Source of the DNA: an uncultured Dorea sp.
Lineage (GTDB): Bacteria; Bacillota; Clostridia; Lachnospirales; Lachnospiraceae
DNA length: 64,000 nucleotides
Assembly (NCBI GenBank): GCA_945870325.1
Contig: CAMBRQ010000003.1
Span: forward strand, 56,774 to 120,773
Reading direction: 5' to 3'
A model generated the notes under the pieces. The model saw only the letters and a list, made by a program, of their open reading frames with translations, had not been told where the DNA came from and searched no databases. Positions 52,254 to 63,093 of the stretch are shown here, in pieces. The position numbers and the translations under genes were made by a program. Each line of letters opens with the position of its first letter. Within the stretch, counting starts at the first letter, position 1.

Positions 52254-52628
52254 ATGGCAAAGTTAACAACAGCTGAATTTATTGATGCAATCAAAGAGTT
52301 ATCAGTATTAGAATTAAATGAGTTAGTAAAAGCATGTGAAGAAGAATTTGGTGTTTCTGCAGCAGCAGGCGTAGTAGTTGCAGCAGCAGGCGGAGAGGCA
52401 GCAGCAGTAGAAGAGCAGACAGAGTTCAACGTAGAATTAGTTGCAGCAGGTGCTTCTAAGGTTAAAGTAATCAAAGTTGTTCGTGAGATCACAGGACTTG
52501 GATTAAAAGAAGCTAAGGCATTAGTTGACGAGGCTCCAAAGATGGTTAAAGAAGCAGTTTCTAAAGAAGAGGCTGAAGAGATCAAGGCTAAACTTGAGGC
52601 TGAGGGTGCTGAAGTTAACGTTAAATAA
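52254..52628 (+). CDS. rplL: 50S ribosomal protein L7/L12
   Basis: 124 residues. N-terminal dimerisation domain ([19 protein letters not shown]), Ala/Gly-rich hinge ([16 protein letters not shown]) and the C-terminal factor-binding domain ([39 protein letters not shown]). It recruits translation GTPases. ATG 52254 is used since GGAGGAAA after ATG 52239 is its ribosome site. Confidence 0.98.
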   Translation: MAKLTTAEFIDAIKELSVLELNELVKACEEEFGVSAAAGVVVAAAGGEAAAVEEQTEFNVELVAAGASKVKVIKVVREITGLGLKEAKALVDEAPKMVKEAVSKEEAEEIKAKLEAEGAEVNVK

Positions 52629-52647
52629 TCGAGCAAGACGATTGAGC

Positions 52648-52676
52648 AAAGCCGTTCCGCATGGAACGGCTTTTTT
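52648..52676 (+). terminator. terminator after rplL
   Basis: AAAGCCGTTCC (52648-52658) pairs with GGAACGGCTTT (52663-52673), followed by T. It separates rplJL from rpoBC. Confidence 0.9.
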
Positions 52677-52758
52677 ATGTATCATAGGGAGGATGCGCGC
52701 TCTTTTTTTTCAACATTTTTTGATTAAAAGATCTCACGAAAAAATCTTTAACTTCCCG

Positions 52759-52788
52759 TTGACAAGCCCCTCCCCCATGTGCTATAGT
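52759..52788 (+). promoter_or_regulatory. promoter of rpoBC
   Basis: TTGACA (52759-52764) and TATAGT (52783-52788), 18 bp apart. The 297-bp spacer from rplL to rpoB holds the rplL terminator, this promoter and a leader of about 130 nt in which no gene is seen. Confidence 0.75.
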
Positions 52789-52925
52789 AAAAAATGCGCT
52801 ATTGTGGAAACTTATGCCATGAATTTGCGCGAAAACAGGAGAAAAAGCCCTGTTTTCAATGATTCAGCAGTATCAAGGGCTATCTCGCAGCCCGCAAAAA
52901 AATAAATGAGGAGTGAAACGTCAAT

Positions 52926-55900
52926 ATGGAGAAAAACAGAATTCGTCCCATCAAAAGTGGAAAAAGTTCACGCATGAGTTATTCCAGACAAAAAGAAGTT
53001 CTTCAGATGCCTAACTTAATCGAAGTCCAGAAAGATTCCTACCAGTGGTTTCTGGATGAAGGATTGAATGAAGTATTTGATGATATTTCCCCTATTACTG
53101 ATTATAGCGGTCACTTGAGTCTGGAATTTGTTGATTTTACTTTATGCGAGAAAGACGTGAAGTACACGATTGAAGAGTGTAAGGAGCGTGATGCTACTTA
53201 CGCGGCTCCACTGAAGGTAAGAGTAAGGCTTCATAACAAAGAGACAGATGAGATCAACGAGCATGAGATCTTCATGGGCGACTTGCCGCTTATGACGAGT
53301 ACAGGTACATTCGTGATCAATGGAGCGGAACGTGTTATCGTAAGCCAGTTAGTACGTTCCCCTGGTATCTATTATGCAATTGCACATGATAAGATTGGTA
53401 AGAAACTGTATTCATCCACTGTCATCCCGAACCGTGGTGCATGGCTTGAATATGAGACGGATTCCAATGACGTTTTTTATGTCCGTGTAGATAGAACGAG
53501 AAAGGTGCCGATCACGGTGTTGATCCGTGCATTAGGAATCGGCACGAATCCGGAGATTGTGGAATTATTCGGAGAGGAACCGAAGATTATCGCAAGTTTT
53601 GAGAAGGACGCAGCGACCAACTATCAGGAAGGTCTTCTGGAATTATATAAGAAGATCCGTCCGGGCGAGCCGCTTGCTGTGGACAGCGCAGAGAGCCTGA
53701 TCACAAGCATGTTCTTCGACCCAAGACGTTATGACCTTGCTAAAGTAGGAAGATATAAATTCAATAAAAAATTAGCCCTGAAGAACCGTATTACCGGTCA
53801 GGTTCTTGCGGAGTCAGCAGTAAGTCCGATCACAGGTGAAGTGATTGCAGAAGCAGGCACCAAGATTACAAGAGAATTGGCAGACCAGATCCAGAATGCG
53901 GCAATCCCATATGTGTGGATCGCAAGAGAAGATGAAGAGCGTAATATTAAGGTCCTTTCTAATATGATGGTTGACCTTGATGCGGTTGTCGATGTTGACC
54001 CGAAGGAAGTAGGGGTTACCGAGCAGGTATACTATCCGGTTCTTGCAGGCATCCTGGAAGAGACAGCCGGAGATATTGACGAATTGAAGGACGCGATCAG
54101 AAGAGATATCCATGACCTGATTCCGAAGCATATTACAAAAGAAGATATCCTTGCATCCATTAACTATAACATTCACCTTGAGTATGGCCTTGGCAACGAT
54201 GATGATATCGACCACCTTGGTAACAGACGTATTCGTTCCGTAGGTGAATTATTACAGAATCAGTACAGAATCGGTCTTTCCAGATTGGAAAGAGTGGTAC
54301 GTGAGAGAATGACGACCCAGGATCTGGAAGGCATCTCTCCACAGTCGCTGATCAACATTAAGCCTGTTACAGCTGCTGTAAAAGAATTCTTTGGTTCTTC
54401 TCAACTGTCACAGTTCATGGATCAGAATAACCCGTTGGGTGAGTTGACCCATAAGAGACGTCTGTCCGCACTTGGTCCAGGTGGTCTGTCAAGAGACCGT
54501 GCCGGATTCGAGGTACGAGACGTTCACTATTCACATTATGGAAGAATGTGCCCGATCGAGACCCCTGAAGGTCCGAACATCGGTCTGATCAACTCTCTGG
54601 CATGTTATGCGAGAATCAATCAGTACGGATTCGTTGAGGCACCATATCGTAAGATCAATCATGATGATCCTGCGAACCCGGTAGTAACTGAGGAAGTTGT
54701 ATATATGACCGCCGACGAAGAGGATAACTACCATGTGGCACAGGCGAATGAGCCTTTGGATGCAGAAGGACATTTTATTCATAAGAATGTATCCGGTCGT
54801 TACCGCGAAGAGACACAGGAATACGAGAGAAGAATGTTCGATTATATGGACGTATCTCCTAAGATGGTGTTCTCCGTTGCGACGGCGCTGATTCCTTTCC
54901 TGGAGAACGACGATGCGAACCGTGCGCTGATGGGATCTAACATGCAGCGTCAGGCTGTGCCGCTTCTGATGACAGAAGCACCGGTTGTTGGTACAGGTAT
55001 GGAGGAAAAATCTGCTGTTGACTCTGGTGTATGTGTGATCGCAGAGACAGCAGGTGTGGTAGAGCGTTCTACTTCCAAAGAGATTACCATCCGTCAGGAC
55101 GATGGCAATCTGAAGAAATATAAATTAACGAAGTTCCTGCGTAGTAACCAGAGCAACTGCTACAATCAGAGACCAATCGTATTCAAGGGTGACAGAGTAG
55201 AGGCTGGCGATGTGATCGCAGACGGTCCGTCAACATCCAACGGAGAGATGGCTCTTGGTAAGAACCCATTGATCGGATTCATGACATGGGAAGGTTACAA
55301 TTACGAGGATGCTGTACTGTTGAGTGAAAGACTGGTACAGGACGATGTATATACATCTGTTCATATTGAAGAATATGAAGCAGAAGCACGTGATACGAAA
55401 CTCGGACCAGAAGAGATTACCCGCGACATCCCAGGTGTTGGTGATGATGCGCTTAAGAATCTGGATGAGAGAGGTATCATCCGTATCGGTGCAGAGGTAC
55501 GTGCAGGAGATATCCTGGTTGGTAAAGTTACTCCGAAGGGAGAGACGGAACTGACCGCAGAAGAGAGACTGCTTCGTGCAATCTTCGGTGAGAAAGCACG
55601 TGAAGTAAGAGATACTTCTCTTAAGGTTCCTCACGGAGAATATGGTATCGTTGTAGATGCGAAGGTATTTACAAGAGATGGAGGAGACGAACTGTCTCCG
55701 GGCGTGAACCAGGCGGTTCGCATCTATATCGCTCAGAAGAGAAAGATCTCTGTCGGTGATAAGATGGCTGGTCGTCACGGTAACAAGGGTGTTGTTTCCC
55801 GTGTGCTTCCGGTAGAAGATATGCCGTTCCTGCCAAATGGACGTCCGCTGGATATCGTTTTGAATCCGCTGGGTGTGCCTTCACGTATGAACATCGGTCA

Positions 55901-56795
55901 GGTGCTTGAGATTCACTTGTCCCTGGCTGCAAAAGCATTAGGATTCAACATTGCTACACCGGTATTCGACGGTGCAGATGAGAATGATATTATGGATACT
56001 CTCGATCTGGCGAATGACTATGTCAACTTAAGCTGGGAAGAGTTCGAGGCAAAACATAAAGAAGAACTGTTGCCAGAGGTATTGCAGTACCTGTCTGATA
56101 ACAGAGAGCATAGAAAACTCTGGAAAGGAGTTCCGATCTCCAGAGACGGTAAGGTTCGCCTGCGTGACGGACGTACCGGAGAATATTTCGACAGTCCGGT
56201 AACCATCGGACACATGCACTATCTGAAACTGCATCACCTGGTTGACGATAAGATCCATGCACGTTCAACCGGTCCTTACTCACTGGTTACACAGCAGCCG
56301 TTAGGTGGTAAGGCACAGTTCGGTGGACAGCGTTTCGGAGAGATGGAGGTATGGGCACTGGAAGCATACGGTGCATCTTATACACTTCAGGAGATCCTTA
56401 CTGTTAAGTCTGATGATGTAATTGGACGTGTGAAGACTTACGAAGCGATCATTAAGGGAGAAAATATCCCAGAGCCAGGTATTCCGGAGTCCTTCAAGGT
56501 ATTGCTTAAGGAGTTGCAGTCTCTTGGACTGGACGTACGCGTACTGCGTGATGACAATACAGAGGTTGAGATTATGGAGACCGCAGACTTGGGAGAGACA
56601 GATTTCCGCTCATTAATCGAAGGAGACAGAAAGTATCATCAGGATGAAGATCTTGGGGCTCATGGATACACTGAACAGGAATTCCAGGATGAAGAACTTG
56701 TGGATGTGGATGAAGAGCCAGACGAGGATGACTTCGATATGGGTTTTGAAGAAACTGATGACTATGGATATAATGATTTATCCGATGATGAATAG
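52926..56795 (+). CDS. rpoB: DNA-directed RNA polymerase subunit beta
   Basis: 1289 residues. All conserved beta regions are present, including the rifampicin region with [17 protein letters not shown] and [19 protein letters not shown]. The Asp, His, Arg and Ser positions whose change gives resistance (Asp516, His526, Arg529, Ser531 in E. coli numbering) are the susceptible residues. The C terminus has the long [20 protein letters not shown] and an acidic tail of about 50 residues ([15 protein letters not shown]). AGGAG precedes ATG 52926. Confidence 0.98.
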   Translation: MEKNRIRPIKSGKSSRMSYSRQKEVLQMPNLIEVQKDSYQWFLDEGLNEVFDDISPITDYSGHLSLEFVDFTLCEKDVKYTIEECKERDATYAAPLKVRVRLHNKETDEINEHEIFMGDLPLMTSTGTFVINGAERVIVSQLVRSPGIYYAIAHDKIGKKLYSSTVIPNRGAWLEYETDSNDVFYVRVDRTRKVPITVLIRALGIGTNPEIVELFGEEPKIIASFEKDAATNYQEGLLELYKKIRPGEPLAVDSAESLITSMFFDPRRYDLAKVGRYKFNKKLALKNRITGQVLAESAVSPITGEVIAEAGTKITRELADQIQNAAIPYVWIAREDEERNIKVLSNMMVDLDAVVDVDPKEVGVTEQVYYPVLAGILEETAGDIDELKDAIRRDIHDLIPKHITKEDILASINYNIHLEYGLGNDDDIDHLGNRRIRSVGELLQNQYRIGLSRLERVVRERMTTQDLEGISPQSLINIKPVTAAVKEFFGSSQLSQFMDQNNPLGELTHKRRLSALGPGGLSRDRAGFEVRDVHYSHYGRMCPIETPEGPNIGLINSLACYARINQYGFVEAPYRKINHDDPANPVVTEEVVYMTADEEDNYHVAQANEPLDAEGHFIHKNVSGRYREETQEYERRMFDYMDVSPKMVFSVATALIPFLENDDANRALMGSNMQRQAVPLLMTEAPVVGTGMEEKSAVDSGVCVIAETAGVVERSTSKEITIRQDDGNLKKYKLTKFLRSNQSNCYNQRPIVFKGDRVEAGDVIADGPSTSNGEMALGKNPLIGFMTWEGYNYEDAVLLSERLVQDDVYTSVHIEEYEAEARDTKLGPEEITRDIPGVGDDALKNLDERGIIRIGAEVRAGDILVGKVTPKGETELTAEERLLRAIFGEKAREVRDTSLKVPHGEYGIVVDAKVFTRDGGDELSPGVNQAVRIYIAQKRKISVGDKMAGRHGNKGVVSRVLPVEDMPFLPNGRPLDIVLNPLGVPSRMNIGQVLEIHLSLAAKALGFNIATPVFDGADENDIMDTLDLANDYVNLSWEEFEAKHKEELLPEVLQYLSDNREHRKLWKGVPISRDGKVRLRDGRTGEYFDSPVTIGHMHYLKLHHLVDDKIHARSTGPYSLVTQQPLGGKAQFGGQRFGEMEVWALEAYGASYTLQEILTVKSDDVIGRVKTYEAIIKGENIPEPGIPESFKVLLKELQSLGLDVRVLRDDNTEVEIMETADLGETDFRSLIEGDRKYHQDEDLGAHGYTEQEFQDEELVDVDEEPDEDDFDMGFEETDDYGYNDLSDDE

Positions 56796-56809
56796 GAAGG
56801 GGTGCCAGT

Positions 56810-59800
56810 ATGCCAGAAAACAATAAGGAACAAACATATCAGCCAATGACCTTTGATGCAATCAAGATCGGTTTGGCATCGCCTGAGAAGATTCTGGAAT
56901 GGTCCAGGGGAGAAGTTACAAAACCGGAGACGATCAACTATAGAACACTGAAGCCTGAGAAGGACGGATTATTCTGTGAGAGGATATTCGGACCAAGCAA
57001 AGACTGGGAGTGTCACTGTGGTAAATATAAAAAGATCCGCTATAAAGGCGTGGTCTGCGACCGATGCGGTGTTGAGGTTACCAAAGCAAGCGTGCGCCGT
57101 GAGCGTATGGGTCATATCGCCCTGGCTGCTCCGGTGTCACACATCTGGTACTTCAAGGGAATCCCGAGCCGTATGGGTCTGATTCTTGATCTGTCTCCAA
57201 GAACACTGGAGAAAGTACTGTATTTCGCGTCTTATATCGTACTTGATAAGGGCGAGACAGATCTTCAGTACAAACAGGTATTATCCGAGCAGGAATACCA
57301 GGAGAACAGAGAAAAATGGGGAAGCGCATTCCGTGTAGGCATGGGTGCAGAATCTATCCAGGAATTGCTTCAGTCCATTGATCTTGATAAAGAGTATGCT
57401 GAGTTACAGGAAGGACTGAAGGGCGCTACCGGACAGAAGCGTGCAAGAATCGTGAAACGTCTGGAAGTTGTTGAAGCATTCCGTGAGTCTGGCAACAAGC
57501 CGGAGTGGATGATCATGACAGCGATCCCGGTTATCCCACCGGATCTCCGTCCTATGGTTCAGTTGGATGGCGGACGTTTTGCTACATCTGACCTGAACGA
57601 TCTGTACAGAAGGATTATTAATAGAAATAACCGTCTGAAACGCCTTCTTGAATTAGGCGCGCCGGACATTATTGTTAGAAATGAGAAGAGAATGTTACAG
57701 GAAGCGGTAGACGCCCTGATTGATAATGGACGCCGCGGCCGCCCGGTAACAGGACCTGGTAACAGAGCGCTTAAGTCTCTGTCCGATATGCTGAAGGGTA
57801 AGTCCGGACGTTTCCGTCAGAACCTTTTGGGTAAGCGTGTTGACTACTCCGGACGTTCCGTTATCGTCGTAGGACCGGAACTTAAGATCTACCAGTGTGG
57901 TCTTCCAAAAGAGATGGCAATCGAACTGTTCAAGCCATTCGTTATGAAGGAACTGGTGCAGAACGGAACCGCTCACAATATTAAGAATGCAAAGAAGATG
58001 GTAGAGAGAGTACAGCCGGAAGTATGGGATGTACTGGAAGATGTTATCAAAGAGCATCCGGTTATGCTGAACCGTGCCCCTACGCTTCATAGACTTGGTA
58101 TCCAGGCATTCGAGCCAATCCTGGTAGAAGGTAAGGCAATCAAGCTGCATCCGTTGGTATGTACCGCTTATAATGCCGACTTCGACGGTGACCAGATGGC
58201 TGTACACTTGCCGTTGTCCGTAGAGGCTCAGGCAGAGTGCCGTTTCCTTCTTCTGTCACCGAACAACCTGCTGAAACCGTCAGATGGCGGACCGGTAGCC
58301 GTTCCTTCACAGGATATGGTACTTGGTATCTACTACCTGACACAGGAAAGACCTGGTGCTAAGGGAGAAGGCAAGTTCTTCAAGAGTGTAAATGAAGCAA
58401 TTCTCGCATATGAGAATGATGCTATTACCCTTCACTCACGCATTAAGGTTCGTATCACCAAGACAATGCCGGATGGAAGCGTAGTGATAGGTAATGTAGA
58501 GTCTACACTGGGAAGATTCCTCTTCAATGAGATCATCCCACAGGATCTTGGATTCGTAGACCGTGAAGTAGAAGGCAATGAACTGTTGCCGGAGATTGAT
58601 TTCCACGTAGGAAAGAAACAGTTAAAGCAGATCCTTGAAAAAGTAATTAATACCCACGGATCAACTGCTACAGCGGAAGTGCTGGATGCGGTAAAATCCA
58701 TTGGTTATAAATATTCAACAAGAGCAGCCATGACCGTATCTATCTCAGATATGACCGTGCCTCCGCAGAAGCCAGAGATGATTAAGCAGGCACAGGATAC
58801 GGTAGATAAGATCACCAAGAACTTCAAGCGTGGTCTCATCACAGAGGAAGAACGTTACAAAGAGGTTGTTGAGACCTGGAAAGCAACTGACGATGCCTTG
58901 ACTGAGGCTCTGCTGTCCGGTCTGGATAAGTATAACAACATCTTCATGATGGCTGACTCTGGTGCCCGTGGTTCGGATAAGCAGATCAAACAGCTTGCCG
59001 GTATGCGTGGTCTGATGGCAGATACAACCGGTCGTACCATTGAGTTGCCGATCAAGTCTAACTTCCGTGAAGGTCTGGACGTATTGGAGTACTTCATGTC
59101 TGCACATGGTGCTCGTAAAGGTCTGTCAGATACAGCCCTTCGTACAGCCGATTCCGGATACCTGACCAGACGTCTGGTTGACGTATCACAGGAATTGATC
59201 ATCCACGAAGTAGACTGTGTAGAAAAAGGCGCTGAGATTCCGGGAATGTATGTTAGAGCATTCGAAGATGGCAACGAAGAGATTGAAAGCCTGCAGGAGC
59301 GTATTACAGGACGTTACCTGTGCGAGAACATTGTAGATAAAGATGGAAACATCCTTGTAAAAGCAAATCATATGGTAACGCCAAAACGTGCGGAACTTAT
59401 CATGAAGAAGGGTGTAGATGAGAACGGCGAGCCGCTTACACAGGTGAAGATCCGTACGATCCTGACATGTAGATCCCATAGCGGTGTCTGCGCAAAATGT
59501 TATGGCGCGAACATGGCAACCGGTGAGCCGGTACAGGTTGGTGAGGCAGTAGGTATTATCGCTGCTCAGTCTATCGGTGAGCCTGGTACTCAGCTGACCA
59601 TGCGTACGTTCCATACCGGTGGTGTTGCCGGTGATGATATCACACAGGGTCTTCCTCGTGTCGAAGAGTTGTTCGAGGCAAGAAAGCCGAAGGGACTTGC
59701 AATTATCACAGAGTTCGCCGGTGTTGCCAATATCAATGATACGAAGAAGAAGCGAGAGGTTATCGTAACTAATGACGAGACAGGCGAGTCAAAGGCATAT

Positions 59801-60514
59801 CTGATCCCTTACGGTTCCAGAATTAAGATTCAAGATGGCGCGGTATTAAAGGCCGGTGACGAACTGACAGAAGGTAGCGTTAACCCGCATGATATTCTGA
59901 AGATTAAGGGACTGCGTGCAGTGCAGGATTACATGATTCAAGAGGTACAGAGAGTATACCGTCTACAGGGTGTTGATATTAACGATAAGCATATTGAAGT
60001 AATTGTTCGTCAGATGCTTAAGAAGGTTCGTATAGAAGAGGCTGGAGATACAGAATTCTTGCCAGGTACGAATGTAGACAGACTGGAATTCGAAGATGTG
60101 AATGCAGCATTAGTGGCAGAGGGCAAAGAGCCGGCAACAGGAGAGCAGATCATGCTTGGTATTACCAAAGCATCACTCGCAACCAACTCTTTCCTGTCAG
60201 CAGCATCCTTCCAGGAGACAACCAAGGTACTGACAGAAGCAGCAATCAAGGGCAAGGTTGACCCGTTGGTTGGTCTGAAGGAGAATGTAATCATTGGTAA
60301 ACATATCCCGGCTGGTACGGGTATGAGAAAGTACCGTGATATCAAGCTGGATTCCGAACTGGAACTGGATGATGAGCTCGTGTTAGACGAAGAGATTGAT
60401 GTTGATTTCTCTGATATAGCAGCAGAAGATGGTGTTGATCTGAACGAAGAACATGAGGACGAGACCATGGATGATGCGGAACTAAATTCTGAGTTAGAAT
60501 TAGTAGAAGAGTAA
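56810..60514 (+). CDS. rpoC: DNA-directed RNA polymerase subunit beta'
   Basis: 1234 residues. N-terminal zinc finger ([20 protein letters not shown]), the bridge between beta' and sigma, the catalytic [12 protein letters not shown] with three Asp binding Mg2+, and the trigger-loop region ([16 protein letters not shown]). The C terminus is an acidic tail ([13 protein letters not shown] and after). It begins 14 bp after rpoB with GGAAGGGGTG. No rpsL follows; the next gene on the strand is a sugar acetyltransferase after a terminator. Confidence 0.98.
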   Translation: MPENNKEQTYQPMTFDAIKIGLASPEKILEWSRGEVTKPETINYRTLKPEKDGLFCERIFGPSKDWECHCGKYKKIRYKGVVCDRCGVEVTKASVRRERMGHIALAAPVSHIWYFKGIPSRMGLILDLSPRTLEKVLYFASYIVLDKGETDLQYKQVLSEQEYQENREKWGSAFRVGMGAESIQELLQSIDLDKEYAELQEGLKGATGQKRARIVKRLEVVEAFRESGNKPEWMIMTAIPVIPPDLRPMVQLDGGRFATSDLNDLYRRIINRNNRLKRLLELGAPDIIVRNEKRMLQEAVDALIDNGRRGRPVTGPGNRALKSLSDMLKGKSGRFRQNLLGKRVDYSGRSVIVVGPELKIYQCGLPKEMAIELFKPFVMKELVQNGTAHNIKNAKKMVERVQPEVWDVLEDVIKEHPVMLNRAPTLHRLGIQAFEPILVEGKAIKLHPLVCTAYNADFDGDQMAVHLPLSVEAQAECRFLLLSPNNLLKPSDGGPVAVPSQDMVLGIYYLTQERPGAKGEGKFFKSVNEAILAYENDAITLHSRIKVRITKTMPDGSVVIGNVESTLGRFLFNEIIPQDLGFVDREVEGNELLPEIDFHVGKKQLKQILEKVINTHGSTATAEVLDAVKSIGYKYSTRAAMTVSISDMTVPPQKPEMIKQAQDTVDKITKNFKRGLITEEERYKEVVETWKATDDALTEALLSGLDKYNNIFMMADSGARGSDKQIKQLAGMRGLMADTTGRTIELPIKSNFREGLDVLEYFMSAHGARKGLSDTALRTADSGYLTRRLVDVSQELIIHEVDCVEKGAEIPGMYVRAFEDGNEEIESLQERITGRYLCENIVDKDGNILVKANHMVTPKRAELIMKKGVDENGEPLTQVKIRTILTCRSHSGVCAKCYGANMATGEPVQVGEAVGIIAAQSIGEPGTQLTMRTFHTGGVAGDDITQGLPRVEELFEARKPKGLAIITEFAGVANINDTKKKREVIVTNDETGESKAYLIPYGSRIKIQDGAVLKAGDELTEGSVNPHDILKIKGLRAVQDYMIQEVQRVYRLQGVDINDKHIEVIVRQMLKKVRIEEAGDTEFLPGTNVDRLEFEDVNAALVAEGKEPATGEQIMLGITKASLATNSFLSAASFQETTKVLTEAAIKGKVDPLVGLKENVIIGKHIPAGTGMRKYRDIKLDSELELDDELVLDEEIDVDFSDIAAEDGVDLNEEHEDETMDDAELNSELELVEE

Positions 60515-60520
60515 TAGATA

Positions 60521-60566
60521 AAAAGACCTTTGGTGGGAGCGGGGTTTCTACCGGAGGTCTTTTCTC
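60521..60566 (+). terminator. terminator after rpoC
   Basis: AAAAGACCTTTGGT (60521-60534) pairs with ACCGGAGGTCTTTT (60550-60563, two G-U pairs), then TCTC. Confidence 0.85.
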
Positions 60567-60615
60567 ATATTATAAGGTACTTCGTTTGATATATGAGAGA
60601 AAAGGAGTGGAGAAG

Positions 60616-61272
60616 ATGACATTAAAAGAGAGAATTGATAATGGAATGATCTTTTATGAGAGCGGGCATAAAGATCCAATCGACCAGAAGATTGAAAAAG
60701 AATTAGCCGAGGAACGGAACCACTGTAAAGAGATGATGTTCGACTATAATCACACAAGACCGGGAGATCGTGAAGGACGGATGAAGATCCTGAAAAGCCT
60801 TCTTGGCAAATGCGGAGACCGTGTCTATATTGAAGATGGTGTTCATATGTCATATGGAAGCAATGTGTTCCTGGAGGGCATGTTCTATGCCAATTATAAT
60901 CTGACGATTGTAGATGACGGGAAGGTATATATCGGAGATAAGACGATGGTAGGACCAAGTGTCACGATCTGTACGACAGGTCATCCGGCATATCCATTGT
61001 ACAGAGAGATGGTTGCCCATTATTCTCTGCCAATCCATATCGGCAGGAATGTCTGGATCGGAAGCAATGCGGTGATTCTTCCGGGAGTCACCATAGGAGA
61101 TAATTCTATCATTGGCGCCGGAAGCGTGGTTACGAGGGATATTCCGGAGAATGTGGTTGCAGTCGGCAATCCTTGTAAAGTCATGAGAGAGATTACCGAG
61201 AGAGACCGGGAATATTATTTCAGAGATCTTAAAGTGGACTTCCCTTATACATTAAGAGAAGAAAACTGTTAA
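60616..61272 (+). CDS. maltose/galactoside O-acetyltransferase family protein
   Basis: 218 residues. The N-terminal Mac domain (about 1-60) is followed by left-handed beta-helix hexapeptide repeats (YGSNVFLEGMFYANYNLTIV, then IGRNVWIGSNAVILPGVTIG and VVTRDIPENVVAVGNPCKV), with the catalytic His in CTTGHPAYPLYRE. It transfers acetyl from acetyl-CoA to a sugar hydroxyl. ATG 60616 follows AAAGGAGTGGAG. Its sugar acceptor is unknown; it seems monocistronic. Confidence 0.92.
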   Translation: MTLKERIDNGMIFYESGHKDPIDQKIEKELAEERNHCKEMMFDYNHTRPGDREGRMKILKSLLGKCGDRVYIEDGVHMSYGSNVFLEGMFYANYNLTIVDDGKVYIGDKTMVGPSVTICTTGHPAYPLYREMVAHYSLPIHIGRNVWIGSNAVILPGVTIGDNSIIGAGSVVTRDIPENVVAVGNPCKVMREITERDREYYFRDLKVDFPYTLREENC

Positions 61273-61358
61273 TGATATTGATAAAATTTATCGTTAACGT
61301 TATTGACAATCAATATCAATTGGAGTACACTACCAATGTAAATGATAATCAGTATCAA
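61271..61358 (+). promoter_or_regulatory. Fur-box-like repeats and promoter of the Fur-family gene
   Basis: TTGACA (61303-61308) and TACACT (61326-61331) are 17 bp apart. Sequences resembling the Fur consensus GATAATGATAATCATTATC overlap and follow it: TGATATTGATAAAATTTATC (61273-61292), TTGACAATCAATATCAATT (61303-61321) and ATGATAATCAGTATCAATC (61342-61360). This implies repression by a Fur or PerR protein. Confidence 0.75.
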
Positions 61359-61375
61359 TCAACACGAGGTAGAAT

Positions 61376-61618
61376 ATGAGCCAGGAAGAGAAGGTAGAAG
61401 CAGTAGTACGACAATTGAAGGAAAAAGGGTACAGAATCACCGTTCAAAGAAAGATGCTTCTTCAGATCATTCTAAGCAATGAGTATTCTTCCTGCAAGGA
61501 GATCTATTTTGCCGCGAAAGCAAAAGACAACAAAGTAGGGATTGCAACTGTCTACCGAACCATACAGTTGCTGGAAGATATGGAACTGATACATAAAGAA
61601 ATGGTTGTACATATTTAA
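61376..61618 (+). CDS. truncated Fur-family regulator (DNA-binding domain only)
   Basis: 80 residues against about 140 for the family. The winged-helix part is complete: VRQLKEKGYRITVQRKMLLQ, SSCKEIYFAAKAKD, and VGIATVYRTIQLLEDMELIH. The frame stops at 61618 right after that. The metal-binding, dimerising domain (HHHxH and CxxC motifs) is absent, and no continuation is seen in any frame downstream. CGAGGTAGAAT precedes the ATG, and Fur-box-like sites control it. It could be a decayed Fur/Zur/PerR gene or a small DNA-binding competitor; family motifs do not tell which metal the parent sensed. Confidence 0.8.
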   Translation: MSQEEKVEAVVRQLKEKGYRITVQRKMLLQIILSNEYSSCKEIYFAAKAKDNKVGIATVYRTIQLLEDMELIHKEMVVHI

Positions 61619-61679
61619 AGGTATATATTTAAGTATATGTTTCATATATATTTCAAGGATTAAAGGAGTCGTAATCGAA

Positions 61680-61708
61680 TTGACTTTTCATAGGTAAGAG
61701 ATTATAAT
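61680..61708 (+). promoter_or_regulatory. promoter of the M24 peptidase leader transcript
   Basis: TTGACT (61680-61685) and TATAAT (61703-61708), 17 bp apart. Transcription would start around 61715, giving a leader of about 170 nt. Confidence 0.8.
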
Positions 61709-61709
61709 A

Positions 61710-61847
61710 AAACTGTCAAAATCGGTGGTGGAAGACCGCCGATTTTGGCAGTTTGCTGTTTGTAGCAGGAGAGGCTTCGTATATAATAGGAAGTGGAAAC
61801 TTCCGATTATATAGTGCTCTTCACGGTGATGTGGGCAGTGAGGAGCA
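61710..61847 (+). other. structured 5' leader with four hairpins, unknown RNA element
   Basis: Successive hairpins: a 19-bp stem (61710-61728 against 61736-61754, two G-U pairs); TGCT/AGCA (61754-61767); a 15-bp stem with one mismatch capped by a GGAA tetraloop (61780-61794 against 61799-61813); and a 10-bp stem (61815-61824 against 61838-61847, one G-U pair). The ribosome site of the M24 gene comes about 23 nt later. I do not recognise a known riboswitch class. The first stem could also act as a terminator, though its T tract is broken. Confidence 0.55.
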
Positions 61848-61884
61848 GTATCATACATATTTTAAGAAAGGTTGGGGTAATACA

Positions 61885-62970
61885 ATGGATCAGAACAAAG
61901 TAGCAAGAGTATTAAAGTCAATGGAAGAACATGAAGTTCCACAGATGATCGTATCAGACCCGGTTGCGATCTTCTATCTTACTGGAAAATGGATTCATCC
62001 AGGAGAAAGATTACTGGCATTATACCTGAATGTAAATGGTAACCACAAACTCGTTATCAACAAACTGTTCCCGCAGGAGAAGGATCTGGGAGTAGATCTG
62101 GTATGGTATGATGATATCGAAGACGGAGTTGAGATCTTAAGCAGATACGTAGAGAAAGACAAAGTAATGGGTATCGATAAGACTTGGCCGGCAAAATTCC
62201 TGATTCGTCTTCAGGAATTAGGTGGAGGAAGCAAGTTCGTTAACGGTTCTCCGATCATCGACTACATCCGTATGGTAAAAGATGAGAAAGAAAAAGAGTT
62301 GATGAGAGAGTCTTCCAGACTGAACGATATCGTTATGGAGAGATTGATTCCATGGGTAGTAAAGGGACTGACTGAGAAAGAACTGAATGCAAAATGCCTT
62401 GAATTATATAAGGAAGTTGGATGCGAGGGTGTATCTTTCGATCCAATTACTGCATATGCGAAGGGTGCGGCAGATCCGCACCATGTAACAGATGATTCCA
62501 AGGGAAAACGCGGCGACTGTGTAATCCTTGATATCGGCGGATTCAAAGACAACTATGCATCAGATATGACAAGAACCGTATTCATCGGCGAAGTTTCCGA
62601 CCGTGCAAGAGAGATTTACGATATCGTTGTTGAAGCGAACAGACGTGGTATCGAGGCAGCTAAGCCGGGCAACAGAATGTGTGATGTTGACCTTGCGGCA
62701 AGAAACTATATCGAAGAAAAAGGATATGGACAGTACTTTACACATAGAACCGGACATTCCATCGGTCTGGAAGACCATGAGTTCGGCGATGTATCTTCTG
62801 TAAATGAGGATATTATCCAGGTTGGACAGTGCTTCTCTGTAGAGCCGGGTATTTATATTGCTGAAGAAGGCATCGGTGTACGTATCGAAGACCTTGTAAT
62901 TATTACAGAGGATGGATGCGAAGTGCTGAACAGCTTCACGAAAGATCTGATCGTAGTACCGGAGGAGTAG
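61885..62970 (+). CDS. M24-family metallopeptidase (Xaa-Pro aminopeptidase/prolidase type)
   Basis: 361 residues. N-terminal creatinase-like domain (VPQMIVSDPVAIFYLTGKWI) and a C-terminal pita-bread domain with the five metal ligands in the usual places: VILDIGGFKDNYASDMTRT, then HRTGHSIGLEDHE, FSVEPGIYI and GVRIEDLVIIT. It cleaves dipeptides or peptides with proline next to the N-terminal residue. ATG 61885 follows AAGGTTGGGG; the frame stays open upstream through the structured leader, but homology begins at the ATG. Confidence 0.93.
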   Translation: MDQNKVARVLKSMEEHEVPQMIVSDPVAIFYLTGKWIHPGERLLALYLNVNGNHKLVINKLFPQEKDLGVDLVWYDDIEDGVEILSRYVEKDKVMGIDKTWPAKFLIRLQELGGGSKFVNGSPIIDYIRMVKDEKEKELMRESSRLNDIVMERLIPWVVKGLTEKELNAKCLELYKEVGCEGVSFDPITAYAKGAADPHHVTDDSKGKRGDCVILDIGGFKDNYASDMTRTVFIGEVSDRAREIYDIVVEANRRGIEAAKPGNRMCDVDLAARNYIEEKGYGQYFTHRTGHSIGLEDHEFGDVSSVNEDIIQVGQCFSVEPGIYIAEEGIGVRIEDLVIITEDGCEVLNSFTKDLIVVPEE

Positions 62971-62998
62971 GATCTGGGAATTAAATGTAGGATTGAAG

Positions 62999-63056
62999 GT
63001 GGACGGCGTCTTACGGGTAGGGGGAATCATCCCCCTACCCGTAAGATGCCGTCCAT
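62999..63056. terminator. 25-bp hairpin between the M24 and TSUP genes
   Basis: TGGACGGCGTCTTACGGGTA and the following GGGG (63000-63024) pair with 63031-63055, two G-U pairs at most, with a 6-nt loop. It lies between convergent genes and can terminate both. Confidence 0.8.
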
Positions 63057-63093
63057 TTCAAAGTGCCGGGATTTTATCTGCAGGAGGGAGGGG

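Noticed and set aside
53814..54215. Minus-strand frame inside rpoB
   Set aside because: Antisense to a conserved region of the beta subunit; no start signal.
61753..61884. 44-residue N-terminal extension of the M24 peptidase
   Set aside because: It starts inside a hairpin, has no ribosome site, and the family homology begins at ATG 61885 behind a good site.
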